Made by a program: the position numbers and the translations under genes. A DNA stretch of 54,949 nt from Candidatus Binatia bacterium (lineage in GTDB: Bacteria; Desulfobacterota; Binatia; UBA12015), in NCBI GenBank assembly GCA_019749875.1, contig JAIEPK010000625.1:1-54949 (forward strand). The letters are read 5' to 3'. The notes under the pieces are model-generated. The model was not told where the DNA came from. It was given only the letters and a program-made list of their open reading frames with translations, and did not search any database. This document shows, piece by piece, positions 35,373-44,372 of the stretch (the stretch's first letter is position 1; each line of letters opens with the position of its first letter).

Positions 35373-35655
35373 TTTCCTCCGTTCGTCGCGAGCCGCTCCA
35401 CAACGCCGGAGCGCCGCGTTAGAACGGGAACCAGTTCGTCCCCCGCGGCCGTCGTCGGGCCGCACGGGGTCATGCAGAGAAAGTTTCGGACAACCGCCGG
35501 CCGCTACTACGGAGGCGAACGGCGAGAACGGCCCCACAAGAGGAGGCGACAACGACCGCGAGGAGGTGCGGCTCCGCCGCACCGACGAGGCCCATCGGAG
35601 GACCGCAGTCAGTCGCGCAGCGACTGGCGAGGACCGCGCGGGGGCTAGATCAATA

Positions 35656-35743
35656 GGAGAGGTGCCGGAGTGGTCGAACGGGCACGACTGGAAATCGTGT
35701 GTACCCCAAAAGGGTACCGTGGGTTCGAATCCCACTCTCTCCG
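35656..35743 (+). tRNA. tRNA-Ser(GGA)
   Basis: GGAGAGG acceptor, loop CTGGAAA, long variable arm, GGTTCGAATCC. Confidence 0.95.
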
Positions 35744-35821
35744 CTTTTCAGAAATCTCGCGCCGGCAATTGCTCCCTCGGCAATCGTCCATTATCTACAG
35801 CGCACGACGGAAACGGCTCTC

Positions 35822-35895
35822 GCGGGTGTAGCTCAGTTGGCTAGAGCGCAACCTTGCCAAGGTTGAGGTCGCCGGTTCGACCCCGGTCACCCGCT
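35822..35895 (+). tRNA. tRNA-Gly(GCC)
   Basis: GCGGGTG/CACCCGC acceptor, loop TTGCCAA, GGTTCGACCCC. Confidence 0.95.
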
Positions 35896-35969
35896 CTCCC
35901 GTCCCCCCTCGGGGACGTCGGAGAACTTTTCGATTCCCTGCCGCAGGACGACCGTGTTAGGCGTCCGCC

Positions 35970-36440
35970 ATGGCGTCGAACACGTTATTCGTCAGCAACT
36001 TCCCGTTTACGACGACCGAAGACGAGCTACGCGGCACGTTTGAAGCCATGGGCGCGATCCAGAGCGTCCGCATCATCGTCGACCGGGACACCGGTCGCAG
36101 CCGGGGCTTCGCCTTCATCGAATTCTCCGACTCGCAGGCACTCGACCTCGCCATCGAGCAGCTGAACGAGACCGAGTTTCGGGGCCGCCGGCTCGTGGTC
36201 AGCAAGGCGCGCGGTCGTGACGGAGCGTCACCTCCGCCGCCACGCGCCGCGGCGAGCGGGGGGGACGGCACGTCGCCGTTCCGGCATCGCATCGTCATCG
36301 ACTGGAGCGACGAGGCGCACGCCTACACCGCGACGATTCCCGACCTCGGCGTCTCGGTGAACGGCGCCACCATCGAAGCCGCGCTCCGTCAAGCGCAAAC
36401 GCGCGCGCGCGGCTCGGCGTTCGGCAGCAGCCAGGCCTGA
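35970..36440 (+). CDS. RRM RNA-binding domain fused to HicB-like (UPF0150) C-terminal domain
   Basis: RNP2 LFVSNF, RNP1 RGFAFIEF; C-term IVIDWSDEAHAYTATIPDLGVSVNGATIEAALRQAQTRA. Confidence 0.85.
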   Translation: MASNTLFVSNFPFTTTEDELRGTFEAMGAIQSVRIIVDRDTGRSRGFAFIEFSDSQALDLAIEQLNETEFRGRRLVVSKARGRDGASPPPPRAAASGGDGTSPFRHRIVIDWSDEAHAYTATIPDLGVSVNGATIEAALRQAQTRARGSAFGSSQA

Positions 36441-36473
36441 TCGCGGCGCGTCACGACGCGGGCGTGATTTGAC

Positions 36474-37637
36474 ATGCCCGCAAATTTGCGCGAAGCGACC
36501 ATCGACCGCGCGCGCGTCGCGTGCGAACGAGGCCTGGCGATCCCCAGCCGCAGCCGAGGTGGTTGTGTGGAAGAGGTGCAGCGTTCTCCACTGACGGGCA
36601 AGCGAATCGGATTCACGGGGCGTTTGCTGTCCTGTGATCGACGTCTCGCGCATGAGCTCGTGCAGAGCGTCGGCGGTCTCGTCGCGCGCGGCCCCGCACT
36701 CGATTATCTGGTGCTCGGCAACGGCGGCCGCGCGGCGAACGACGTTGCAGGACGCACGCTCACCGAAGCGCAGTTTCTGAACCTCGTCTGCGCGGTGACG
36801 ACCGACACGCTGCCCGACCCGCCGGAGCTCACCGATCTCGTCCCGGCCCGGCATGCGGCGCGCCTCTATCCGCGCGTGACCTGGGCGCGGCGGCGCAGCC
36901 TCGCCAAGCACGGGCTCGTCAAGCCGGTCGCGCTGCCCAACGGGGTGGGATACCGCTTCGGCGATCTCCGCGTGCTGCGGCAGGTGGACGACATGCTCGG
37001 CGCGGGGATGTCGCTCGCACAGGTGATCCAGCGTCTTTCGCCAGCGGTGAAGGGGCAGCTCGAGTTCCGCTTCCCGATGGCCGCGATCAAGCCGAAGCCG
37101 CGACGGATCGCGGTGCGGCCCGAATCGGAGTCCGCGGACGCCTGGTTCGACGTCGGCTTCTGGGCCGACCGCGATCGCTCGAGCTACCCGACCGCGATCG
37201 CGGCCTATCAGCGTGCGCTGAAGATCGATCCCGGGCACGTTCCGTCGCTGATCAACCTCGGCAACATCTACTACGAGCTCGGCGAGTTCACGCGCGCGAG
37301 AGAGATGTACGCCCGCGCGACGTCGCTCGACGCCGAGAATCCCCGCACGCACTTCAACCTGGGCAATGCCTGCGACGAGATCGGCGACCTGCTCGGCGCC
37401 GCGCGGGCGTATCGCCGCGCCATCGCCCTCTGGCCAGGATATGCCGACGCGCACTTCAATCTCGCACTGGTCGCCGAGAAGCTGTCGAGCTGGTCGCTGG
37501 CGAGACGCCACTGGGAACGATTCCTCGATCTCGAGCCCGGCAGCGAATGGGCCGCTGTCGCACGCTCGCACCTCGCCGATGCAAAGCGCGCGGAGGCTGC
37601 GCGCGGCAAGCCGCAGCACGAGCGCACGCCGAGTTGA
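36474..37637 (+). CDS. BRCT-like + MerR-like HTH + TPR repeat protein
   Basis: LTGKRIGFTGRLLSCDRRLAHELVQSVGGLVARGPALDYLVLG; GVGYRFGDLRVLRQVDDMLGAGMSLAQVIQRL; four TPR-like repeats; start may be GTG 36567. Confidence 0.8.
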   Translation: MPANLREATIDRARVACERGLAIPSRSRGGCVEEVQRSPLTGKRIGFTGRLLSCDRRLAHELVQSVGGLVARGPALDYLVLGNGGRAANDVAGRTLTEAQFLNLVCAVTTDTLPDPPELTDLVPARHAARLYPRVTWARRRSLAKHGLVKPVALPNGVGYRFGDLRVLRQVDDMLGAGMSLAQVIQRLSPAVKGQLEFRFPMAAIKPKPRRIAVRPESESADAWFDVGFWADRDRSSYPTAIAAYQRALKIDPGHVPSLINLGNIYYELGEFTRAREMYARATSLDAENPRTHFNLGNACDEIGDLLGAARAYRRAIALWPGYADAHFNLALVAEKLSSWSLARRHWERFLDLEPGSEWAAVARSHLADAKRAEAARGKPQHERTPS

Positions 37638-37764
37638 TCGCCGGTCGTAGGGGGACGGTGCGCCATTCGTTTCGGCGCCGTGCGTCCGTTTGCGCGAGGA
37701 TCTTCTGGCGCGACGTGAGCCCGCGTGTTAGTCGGGCGAGGCGCTTTTAGCGCATCCCGGCCCG

Positions 37765-37837
37765 GGCGGCGTACCCAAGTGGCTAAGGGGAAGGTCTGCA
37801 AAACCTTTATTCGTGAGTTCGATTCTCACCGCCGCCT
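37765..37837 (+). tRNA. tRNA-Cys(GCA)
   Basis: GGCGGCG/CGCCGCC acceptor, loop TCTGCAAAA, U discriminator. Confidence 0.93.
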
Positions 37838-38105
37838 CTCGCCGCATCGCGCGCGCCAGCCGAGCGCGGTCCGGCCCCGCGAGCCACGCGGACCCCAGGG
37901 AAGACCGCAAACTCTCTTGACCACACCGTGACCGGTCGGATAGGTCGGCGGTCGCTTTGTACGGTGCTTCCGCACGCGACATGGAGGTCTCGCTCGGCTC
38001 CAGCCGACGCCGCTACCTGCTGCAGCATCATCCACACCGCGCCCCGGGCGCCCCAGACACGCCGCGACGGGATCCGATCGCTTCGTCCGGCGAGCGAGAG
38101 TCGCG

Positions 38106-40904
38106 ATGAGAAGATCGATCGTTCTGCTTTGTGGTCTCTTCCTCGCGGTTGCGACCGCACCGGCGTCGGCGCAGGTGCAGGATGCGGCGCAGCAGTCGTG
38201 CAGCGCGACGGCGGACCTCAACGCCGACGCGGTCGCCTGGGCGCAAGCCGGCGTGATCAGCGGCTGCATCAAGGATGCTGCCAAGGGCGCGCTCGGCAGC
38301 CCGGCCGCGGCGCTCGCCTGCTTCAACGCCGACGCGAAGGGCAAGGTCGCGAAGAAGCAGCTGGTGTCGGTCATCAAGGAGCTCAAGAGCTGCACGTCGG
38401 CCGACCTGCCGGCGTTCGCGGTGCCGGAGCTCGCCGGCCCGTACACGACGCCTCCGAGCCCGCTCGAGTACGACGCGGCGCTGCACGAGATGTACGCCGA
38501 GACGACCAGTGCGAGTGCCGTCAAGGCGGAGAACACCCTGCTCATCGACGTGCTCGGCAACCCGCTCGACGATGCCGTGCTGCTCGGAACCGCCAACGCG
38601 ACGGGCGCGAAGTGCCAAGCGGCGATCACCAAGCAGCTCCTCAAGTGCGAGCGCACCAAGCGCAAGGAATACAACAAGTGCGAGAAGGCGAGCCTCAAGA
38701 ATGGGCTCGCGAGCGAAGGGCTGCTCGAGTCGACCTGCCTCACGACCGCGGGCGATCCGGCGACCGGCCAGCCCGATCCCAAGGGTCTGATCGACAAGCA
38801 GTGCGAGGCGAAGCTCACCTCCGTGCTCACCAAGTCGTGCTTCGGACAGAATCTCGCAGCGGTCTTCCCCGGCGAGTGCTCCGGGGCCGGCAGCGGCTTC
38901 GCGGGCTGCCTCGTGGATCGCATCGACTGCCGGCTCTGCCAGCAGCTCAACGAGATGAACGGTCTGTCGCGCGACTGTGACCTGTTCGACGACGGCAGCG
39001 CCAACGACAGCTGCCGAGAGGCGTTGCCGGTCTGCGGCGACGACATCCTCGACCAGCCGTCCGAGCAGTGCGACGACGGCAACAGCGAGGGCGGCGACTG
39101 CTGCAGCTCGACCTGCCAGTTCGAGACCACCGCCGCCGCCTGCGAGCTGCCGCGCGTGGTCATCACCACCCCGGTGAACGGCGTCTTCTCGCTCGCGGCC
39201 ACGGCGAACGTCACCGGTTACGTCGAGAACGTCAATCTCAATAACGCCACGCTGTCGATCAACGGCTCGCCGGTCACGATCCAGCCGGACAAGACGTTCT
39301 CGACCACGGTCAACCTCAGCCAGCCGGCAGTGTTCAACCCGATCCTCGCGACGCTGACGCGGATCAACGACGGCGAGAAGGTGCACGATCGCGTGGTCGT
39401 CATCGCCGGGCCCTCGATCGCCGAGGGCAGCTACTCGCCGAACGGCATCGGCATGCGCTTCAACGACAGCGGGCTGAATGCGATCGAGCCGGCGGTCGAA
39501 GATCTGGTCGACATCAACCCGGCCGAGCTGATCCCGCCCAACACGGTGGTGATCAGCAACTACTGCTACCAGGACACGATCTTCGGCTGCCTGGGGCGGG
39601 TCGACGTCTCGATCAGCGGCACGCCGCCGCCGTCGATCGGCGGGTTCAGCATCGACATGGACTCGCAGACGAACTTCGTCGCGGCCGACATCACGCTGAA
39701 CAATCTTTACGTCCGCGCGAACGTGAACAGCGTGAGCGGCATCTCGTTCAGCTGCACGATCGACATCACGTCCAACACCGTGAACATCTTCGGCGACTAC
39801 GGCCTGTCGCCGCAGGTCGGCCAGCCGACGCAGATCGACGTCGATCAGATCGGCGCGAACGACGTCGTGCTCGGTGGCTTCAACGACAACACGAACTGTG
39901 CGGGCTTCCTCGGCGGCGTCGTCGAGCTGCTCATCGACCTCTTCATCGGGGACATCAAGGGGATGTTCGAGACCGCCCTCGAAGACTTCCTCAACGCCGA
40001 GGACGGCAACGGCAACACGCCGATCGCCGGCGCCATCGAGACCGCTCTCGAGGGCATCGAGATCGCCGGCCCGATCGGTGACGGCCTCGGCGTCGTGCTC
40101 GACACGCCGATGACGGCGGCCCTCGAGGACCCGGTCGGGATCACGTTCAAGATCAACGCGGCCGCGACCGCGTCGACGCCCGACCCGGAGGCGCCCAACC
40201 TCACCGCCTCGTACGACGTCCCGGAGACCTTCCCGACGTTCGGCGCCAACACCCCGCACGGGCTGCCGTACGGCCTCGGCATCACGCTCTCGACGTCGTC
40301 GTTCAACCAGCTGCTGCGCGCGCAGATCGAGAGCGGCCTGCTGCGCACGGAGCTCACGCAGATCGACCTCGGCGGCGGTCCGATCAGCCTCACGACCGGC
40401 CTGCTCGCGGGCTTCTTCCCCGAGTTCGCGATCCTGCCGCCGGCGACGCCGATCGCGGTGCGGCTCGCGCCGTCGATCGCTCCGGTGCTGACCGGGAACG
40501 CCGGTCCGCTCGGGGAGATCGCAGAGCTGAAGATGGCGCAGCTCATGGCCGACATCGTCGCCGATCCCAACACGTCCGGGGAGACGGTGCTGGCGACCAT
40601 CGCCGTGGACGCGCGCCTCGGCTTCAACATGGCGTTCAGCTCGGGCGCGATCACGCTCGCGATCACGCCGCCGGGCCCCGCCGACCTCACCATCGCGCTG
40701 ATCGAGAATCCGCTCAGCGTCGACGAGGCCGCGGTTCAGTCGGTGGTGCCGGCGATCCTCGGACCGCTGCTGCCGAGCCTGGCCGACGCGCTGGGCAGCA
40801 TTCCGCTGCCGCAGTTCTTCGGTCTGCAGCTGCAAGGTGTCGAGGTGTCGCGCCTCAGCGGCGGACACATGGGCATCTTCGCGAACCTCACGCCGACACC
40901 GTGA
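38106..40904 (+). CDS. large secreted protein: Cys-rich N-term, Myxo-type Cys-rich repeat, Ig-like segment, BPI/LBP (TULIP)-like C-terminal region
   Basis: Signal peptide; CGDDILDQPSEQCDDGNSEGGDCCSSTC; BPI-like helix/strand pattern from about residue 440 to the C-term. Confidence 0.8.
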   Translation: MRRSIVLLCGLFLAVATAPASAQVQDAAQQSCSATADLNADAVAWAQAGVISGCIKDAAKGALGSPAAALACFNADAKGKVAKKQLVSVIKELKSCTSADLPAFAVPELAGPYTTPPSPLEYDAALHEMYAETTSASAVKAENTLLIDVLGNPLDDAVLLGTANATGAKCQAAITKQLLKCERTKRKEYNKCEKASLKNGLASEGLLESTCLTTAGDPATGQPDPKGLIDKQCEAKLTSVLTKSCFGQNLAAVFPGECSGAGSGFAGCLVDRIDCRLCQQLNEMNGLSRDCDLFDDGSANDSCREALPVCGDDILDQPSEQCDDGNSEGGDCCSSTCQFETTAAACELPRVVITTPVNGVFSLAATANVTGYVENVNLNNATLSINGSPVTIQPDKTFSTTVNLSQPAVFNPILATLTRINDGEKVHDRVVVIAGPSIAEGSYSPNGIGMRFNDSGLNAIEPAVEDLVDINPAELIPPNTVVISNYCYQDTIFGCLGRVDVSISGTPPPSIGGFSIDMDSQTNFVAADITLNNLYVRANVNSVSGISFSCTIDITSNTVNIFGDYGLSPQVGQPTQIDVDQIGANDVVLGGFNDNTNCAGFLGGVVELLIDLFIGDIKGMFETALEDFLNAEDGNGNTPIAGAIETALEGIEIAGPIGDGLGVVLDTPMTAALEDPVGITFKINAAATASTPDPEAPNLTASYDVPETFPTFGANTPHGLPYGLGITLSTSSFNQLLRAQIESGLLRTELTQIDLGGGPISLTTGLLAGFFPEFAILPPATPIAVRLAPSIAPVLTGNAGPLGEIAELKMAQLMADIVADPNTSGETVLATIAVDARLGFNMAFSSGAITLAITPPGPADLTIALIENPLSVDEAAVQSVVPAILGPLLPSLADALGSIPLPQFFGLQLQGVEVSRLSGGHMGIFANLTPTP

Positions 40905-40909
40905 GAGCA

Positions 40910-40955
40910 GAGCGACGCCCCCCCGGCCGTACGGTGTGCCGGGGGGGCGTCGCTC
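40910..40955 (+). terminator. strong hairpin after the BPI-like gene
   Basis: GAGCGACGCCCCCCCGGC-10 nt-GCCGGGGGGGCGTCGCTC, 18-bp perfect stem; no U tract. Confidence 0.75.
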
Positions 40956-40998
40956 CGCACGGTGGCGCGGCCGGCTCGGCCGCACGTATAGTGCGCGC

Positions 40999-42186
40999 GT
41001 GCACACGCCGACCTGGATCGATCACCGCGCGGGGCTCGACGAGCTGATCGCGCGCCTTCGCGACGAGCCCGTCTACGGGCTCGATACCGAGTTCCACCGC
41101 GAGCGGACGTACTTCCCGCATCTCGCGCTCGTCCAGGTGTCCTGGTCGGACGGACTCGCCGTGATCGACCCGATCGCGGTCGACATCGCACCGCTCGCCG
41201 AGATTCTCGAGGGCCCCGGCCTCATGATCTGCCACGCGGCGGAGCAGGATCTCGAGGTCCTGCAGCTTGCCTGCGGGACCCGTCCGGGGCGGCTCTTCGA
41301 TACCCAGATCGCAGCGGCGTTCATCGGTCTCGGATTCGCGGCGTTGAGCAGGCTCGTGACGTCGATCGTCGGGACCACGCTCGCGAAGGGTGACCGTCTC
41401 ACCGACTGGACCAAGCGCCCGCTCGACCCGAGCCAGATCTCGTACGCCGCAGCCGACGTCGAGCACCTGCTGGTCCTCCATCATCGCCTGTGCGAGCGCG
41501 CCCGCGAGAGCGGCACGCTCGACTGGATCGAGCAGGAGTGCGAGCAGCTGCGCACGCGGGCGCTCGGCGCATCCGAAGCCGAGACCGCGTGGTGGCGGAT
41601 CAAAGGAAGCCGCACGCTCCGGGGCAAGTCGCGCGGTGTCGCGCAGGAGGTCGCCGCCTGGCGCGAGCGCCTGGCGATGAACCGCGACATCCCGCCGCGC
41701 TTCATCCTGCCCGACCTGGCGCTCGCCGGGATCGTCCAGCGGCCACCGCGCAGCAAGGAGCAGATGGCGAGCATCCGCGGCCTCGAGCCGCGACACCTGC
41801 GCGGCGGCACGGCCGACGAGATCCTCGCCGCCGTCGAGCGCGGCCTCAGCCTCGATGCGCGCGACGTCCGCATGCCGGCACGCGGCGAGCCGCCGCTCGA
41901 CGACGACGCCGGACCGAGCGTCGCGCTCGGCATCGCGCTGGTCGCGCACATCGCGGCGCAGCGCCAGATGGAGCCGTCGCTGCTCGCGACGCGCGCGGAC
42001 GTGCAGGCGTTGGCGGCCGGCAGGACGTCGGGACGCCTGTCGTCGGGCTGGCGTGCCGAGATCGCGGGCGACGCTCTGCGACGCCTGTTTTCGGGGGAGG
42101 CCGCCCTGACGGGCGACGGTCGGGGCGGGGTGCGTCTGCTGGACGTCCCGCGCGCAGCGGGCTCGGCGGGCGGCGAAGAGGACTGA
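40999..42186 (+). CDS. rnd: ribonuclease D
   Basis: GLDTEFHRERTYFPHLALVQVSW DEDD exonuclease; HRDC-like C-term; GTG start. Confidence 0.93.
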   Translation: MHTPTWIDHRAGLDELIARLRDEPVYGLDTEFHRERTYFPHLALVQVSWSDGLAVIDPIAVDIAPLAEILEGPGLMICHAAEQDLEVLQLACGTRPGRLFDTQIAAAFIGLGFAALSRLVTSIVGTTLAKGDRLTDWTKRPLDPSQISYAAADVEHLLVLHHRLCERARESGTLDWIEQECEQLRTRALGASEAETAWWRIKGSRTLRGKSRGVAQEVAAWRERLAMNRDIPPRFILPDLALAGIVQRPPRSKEQMASIRGLEPRHLRGGTADEILAAVERGLSLDARDVRMPARGEPPLDDDAGPSVALGIALVAHIAAQRQMEPSLLATRADVQALAAGRTSGRLSSGWRAEIAGDALRRLFSGEAALTGDGRGGVRLLDVPRAAGSAGGEED

Positions 42187-42199
42187 GAGGGCGCGGCGC

Positions 42200-42285
42200 G
42201 CCGGGGTGGTGAAACTGGCAGACACAGGGGACTTAAAATCCCCTGGCCGGCAACGGCCGTGCGGGTTCGAGCCCCGCCCCCGGCA
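42200..42285 (+). tRNA. tRNA-Leu(TAA)
   Basis: GCCGGGG/CCCCGGC acceptor, loop CTTAAAA, long variable arm, GGTTCGAGCCC. Confidence 0.95.
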
Positions 42286-42573
42286 TCACGCAGAGCCCGC
42301 CCGAGAATCGATCAGGCCCGTTTCACGGATCGATCTGCCGCGCTGATCATGACTTGAGCAACTCGATCCGGTGTGTTCGGATACGGGTCGGCGGCGAGAC
42401 AGCCGCCCCAGCCAGCCGCGACCGCCAAGCGAGTCCGTGACCGGCGCCCTGCCGTGGGCCACCCGCCCCGGGGCACCGATGTCCGCCTTTAGGGCACCTC
42501 ATTCGAGGCATGAGACTTTCTGGCCGCCCCCGTTCTTGTGGGGCTGACGCGTCGCGTTACGCTCATAGGAACG

Positions 42574-43353
42574 ATGCTCATGAAGGAAGCCCTGCTACCG
42601 GAAGGACTGGCCGCGCCCAGCGCAGCCGACACCGCCGATGCCTTGGCGTCGGCGCGCGCTGCGCTGCGCGGCATGAGCCGGCGCGCCCGGCGCGCCGTCG
42701 TGGCGGCGACCCTCGGCGGGTCGCTCGCCGTGCTCCTGTCGCCCGTCCTGATCTCGAAGCAGGGCTCGACCCTCCCGAAGGCGAAGCCGGCGAAGCCGCT
42801 GCCCGCGCCGCAGGCAGCCGCCGCGGCGCCGGTCGAGCGCCCGGACGTGGTGGACCAGATCCTCGAGTCCGCCGAGACGCGTGCCAAGCTCTTCACCGCG
42901 ATCTCGCAATGCCGGCCGTCGCTCGGCGAGCGCCAGCGCTGGCGCATCGTCGACGCGATCCGCGAGGAGGCCGAGCGCCATGGTTACGACCCGCTGTTCG
43001 TCATGGCGATCATCGAGGTCGAGAGCACCTGCTCGCCGACCGCCAACTCGCCCCGCGGTGCGGTCGGGCTGACGCAGATCAAGCCGTCCACCGCCCGCGA
43101 GGTGGCGAAGGACCTCGGTCTGCCGTGGGGCGGCGCCAACGCCCTCGTGCAGCCCAACCTGAACATCCGCCTCGGGCTCGGGTACCTCGCGCAGCTCGAG
43201 GAGAAGTTCGGCGATCCGTACGTCGCCATGGCCGCCTACAACCTCGGGCCCGAGAAGGCCTCACGGATGTCACGCCAGCATGCGAAGCGCGCGCGCTACG
43301 TGAAGAAAGTCCTGGCGCGGTACGAGGGACTGCTGGTCGAGCACGCTGCCTGA
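42574..43353 (+). CDS. lytic transglycosylase (SLT domain), membrane anchored
   Basis: MAIIEVESTCSPTANSPRGAVGLTQIKPSTAREVA; MAAYNLGPEKAS. Confidence 0.9.
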   Translation: MLMKEALLPEGLAAPSAADTADALASARAALRGMSRRARRAVVAATLGGSLAVLLSPVLISKQGSTLPKAKPAKPLPAPQAAAAAPVERPDVVDQILESAETRAKLFTAISQCRPSLGERQRWRIVDAIREEAERHGYDPLFVMAIIEVESTCSPTANSPRGAVGLTQIKPSTAREVAKDLGLPWGGANALVQPNLNIRLGLGYLAQLEEKFGDPYVAMAAYNLGPEKASRMSRQHAKRARYVKKVLARYEGLLVEHAA

Positions 43354-43366
43354 CGCGAGCCGCTCA

Positions 43367-44227
43367 TCAGAGCAGCTCCGCCGCGTCGCCCAGGCGCACG
43401 ACGCCCGGCTCGACCACCCGGGCGTAAGCCCCGAGGCACTGCTTGGTCTCGCGCACCATGGTGCGCATGATCCGCGGATCCTTCGGCAGCTCGTCGACCG
43501 GCAGCGTCGTCATCACGCAGCGCATGCACGGGATGGTCACCTCGGCCGTCATGCTTCCGAGGCGAATGCGACGTCCCGCCCACGCAGCCTCGGGGAATCC
43601 GGTCGGGCCGTCGGGAAGGTCGAGCACGAAGTTCGGCCGGAAGCGGCGCACGTCGATCCTGGACTCGGGTGCGAGACGCGCGAGCGCGTCGAGCGACGTC
43701 GCCGTGAGCAGCAGCAACGGAAACGCGTCGAAGTACGTTCCTGGCGGCGATTCGTACTCGAGCAGCTCGGGCGGCAGCCCGGACAGGTCCGGCAACGGCT
43801 CGTTGGGCTCGAGCGCGAAGATCGAGCGCATCTCCTGCTCGAGGTCCGCATGGGTCGGGGCACCGCGACGGAAGTGCTCGAGCCGATCGGCGGGCTGCAG
43901 CGGCCAGAGCGTGACGCGTGTGCCGAGCACGCGGCTCAGATGCGCTGCGGCCTCGGGATCGTCGGTGCGAACGACGGTCCCGTCGGCGAGACGCATCTCC
44001 GCATCACCCGCGCGCTCGGCCCTCGGCTCTTCCAGGTAGCGCGCTGCGCAACGCATCAGCTCGGGGAGCTTCTTCGCGCCACGGATCCCGCCACGCTCCT
44101 CGTCGCGCACCGCCCACGCGCGGTCACCGGGAAGCCCCGCCACATCGACCGGTGTCGACGTCAGGCGTTCGCCCGCCATGGACTTCACCGGGTACCGCCA
44201 GATCTGCGCGACGCGACCGATGTGCAT
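43367..44227 (-). CDS. MOSC domain protein (with N-terminal MOSC beta-barrel)
   Basis: IWRYPVKSMAGERL; FRPNFVLDLPD; IPCMRCVMTTLPVD. Confidence 0.9.
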   Translation of the reverse strand: MHIGRVAQIWRYPVKSMAGERLTSTPVDVAGLPGDRAWAVRDEERGGIRGAKKLPELMRCAARYLEEPRAERAGDAEMRLADGTVVRTDDPEAAAHLSRVLGTRVTLWPLQPADRLEHFRRGAPTHADLEQEMRSIFALEPNEPLPDLSGLPPELLEYESPPGTYFDAFPLLLLTATSLDALARLAPESRIDVRRFRPNFVLDLPDGPTGFPEAAWAGRRIRLGSMTAEVTIPCMRCVMTTLPVDELPKDPRIMRTMVRETKQCLGAYARVVEPGVVRLGDAAELL

Positions 44228-44372
44228 CTCGCTCCTCCTTCGATCGTCTCGACTCGATCGTCGCGACGCCCGACGCTTGCGCGTTGACCGCGCCGGGAAG
44301 CGCCCCTACCATGCCGGTCTCGGCTCCGTCACTCGTGTGCGCTGACGATGCCCGCTTCCGGGCAAACCTCCC

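Noticed and set aside
35373-35655. SRP RNA (ffs) between tRNA-Ser genes
   Set aside because: The position would suit it, but the conserved GGAAGGAAGCAG domain IV core is absent on both strands.
35970-36440. Classical hicAB toxin-antitoxin locus
   Set aside because: Only a HicB-like domain is present and it is fused to an RRM; no HicA-like ORF adjoins it.
38028-41006. 992-aa antisense ORF opposite the BPI-like gene
   Set aside because: Low-complexity RR/DV/AE composition typical of GC-driven antisense frames; no domain, no RBS.
42286-42573. Riboswitch (c-di-AMP or c-di-GMP type) upstream of the lytic transglycosylase
   Set aside because: I could not find the conserved core motifs of either class; left as plain intergenic sequence pending an Rfam scan.
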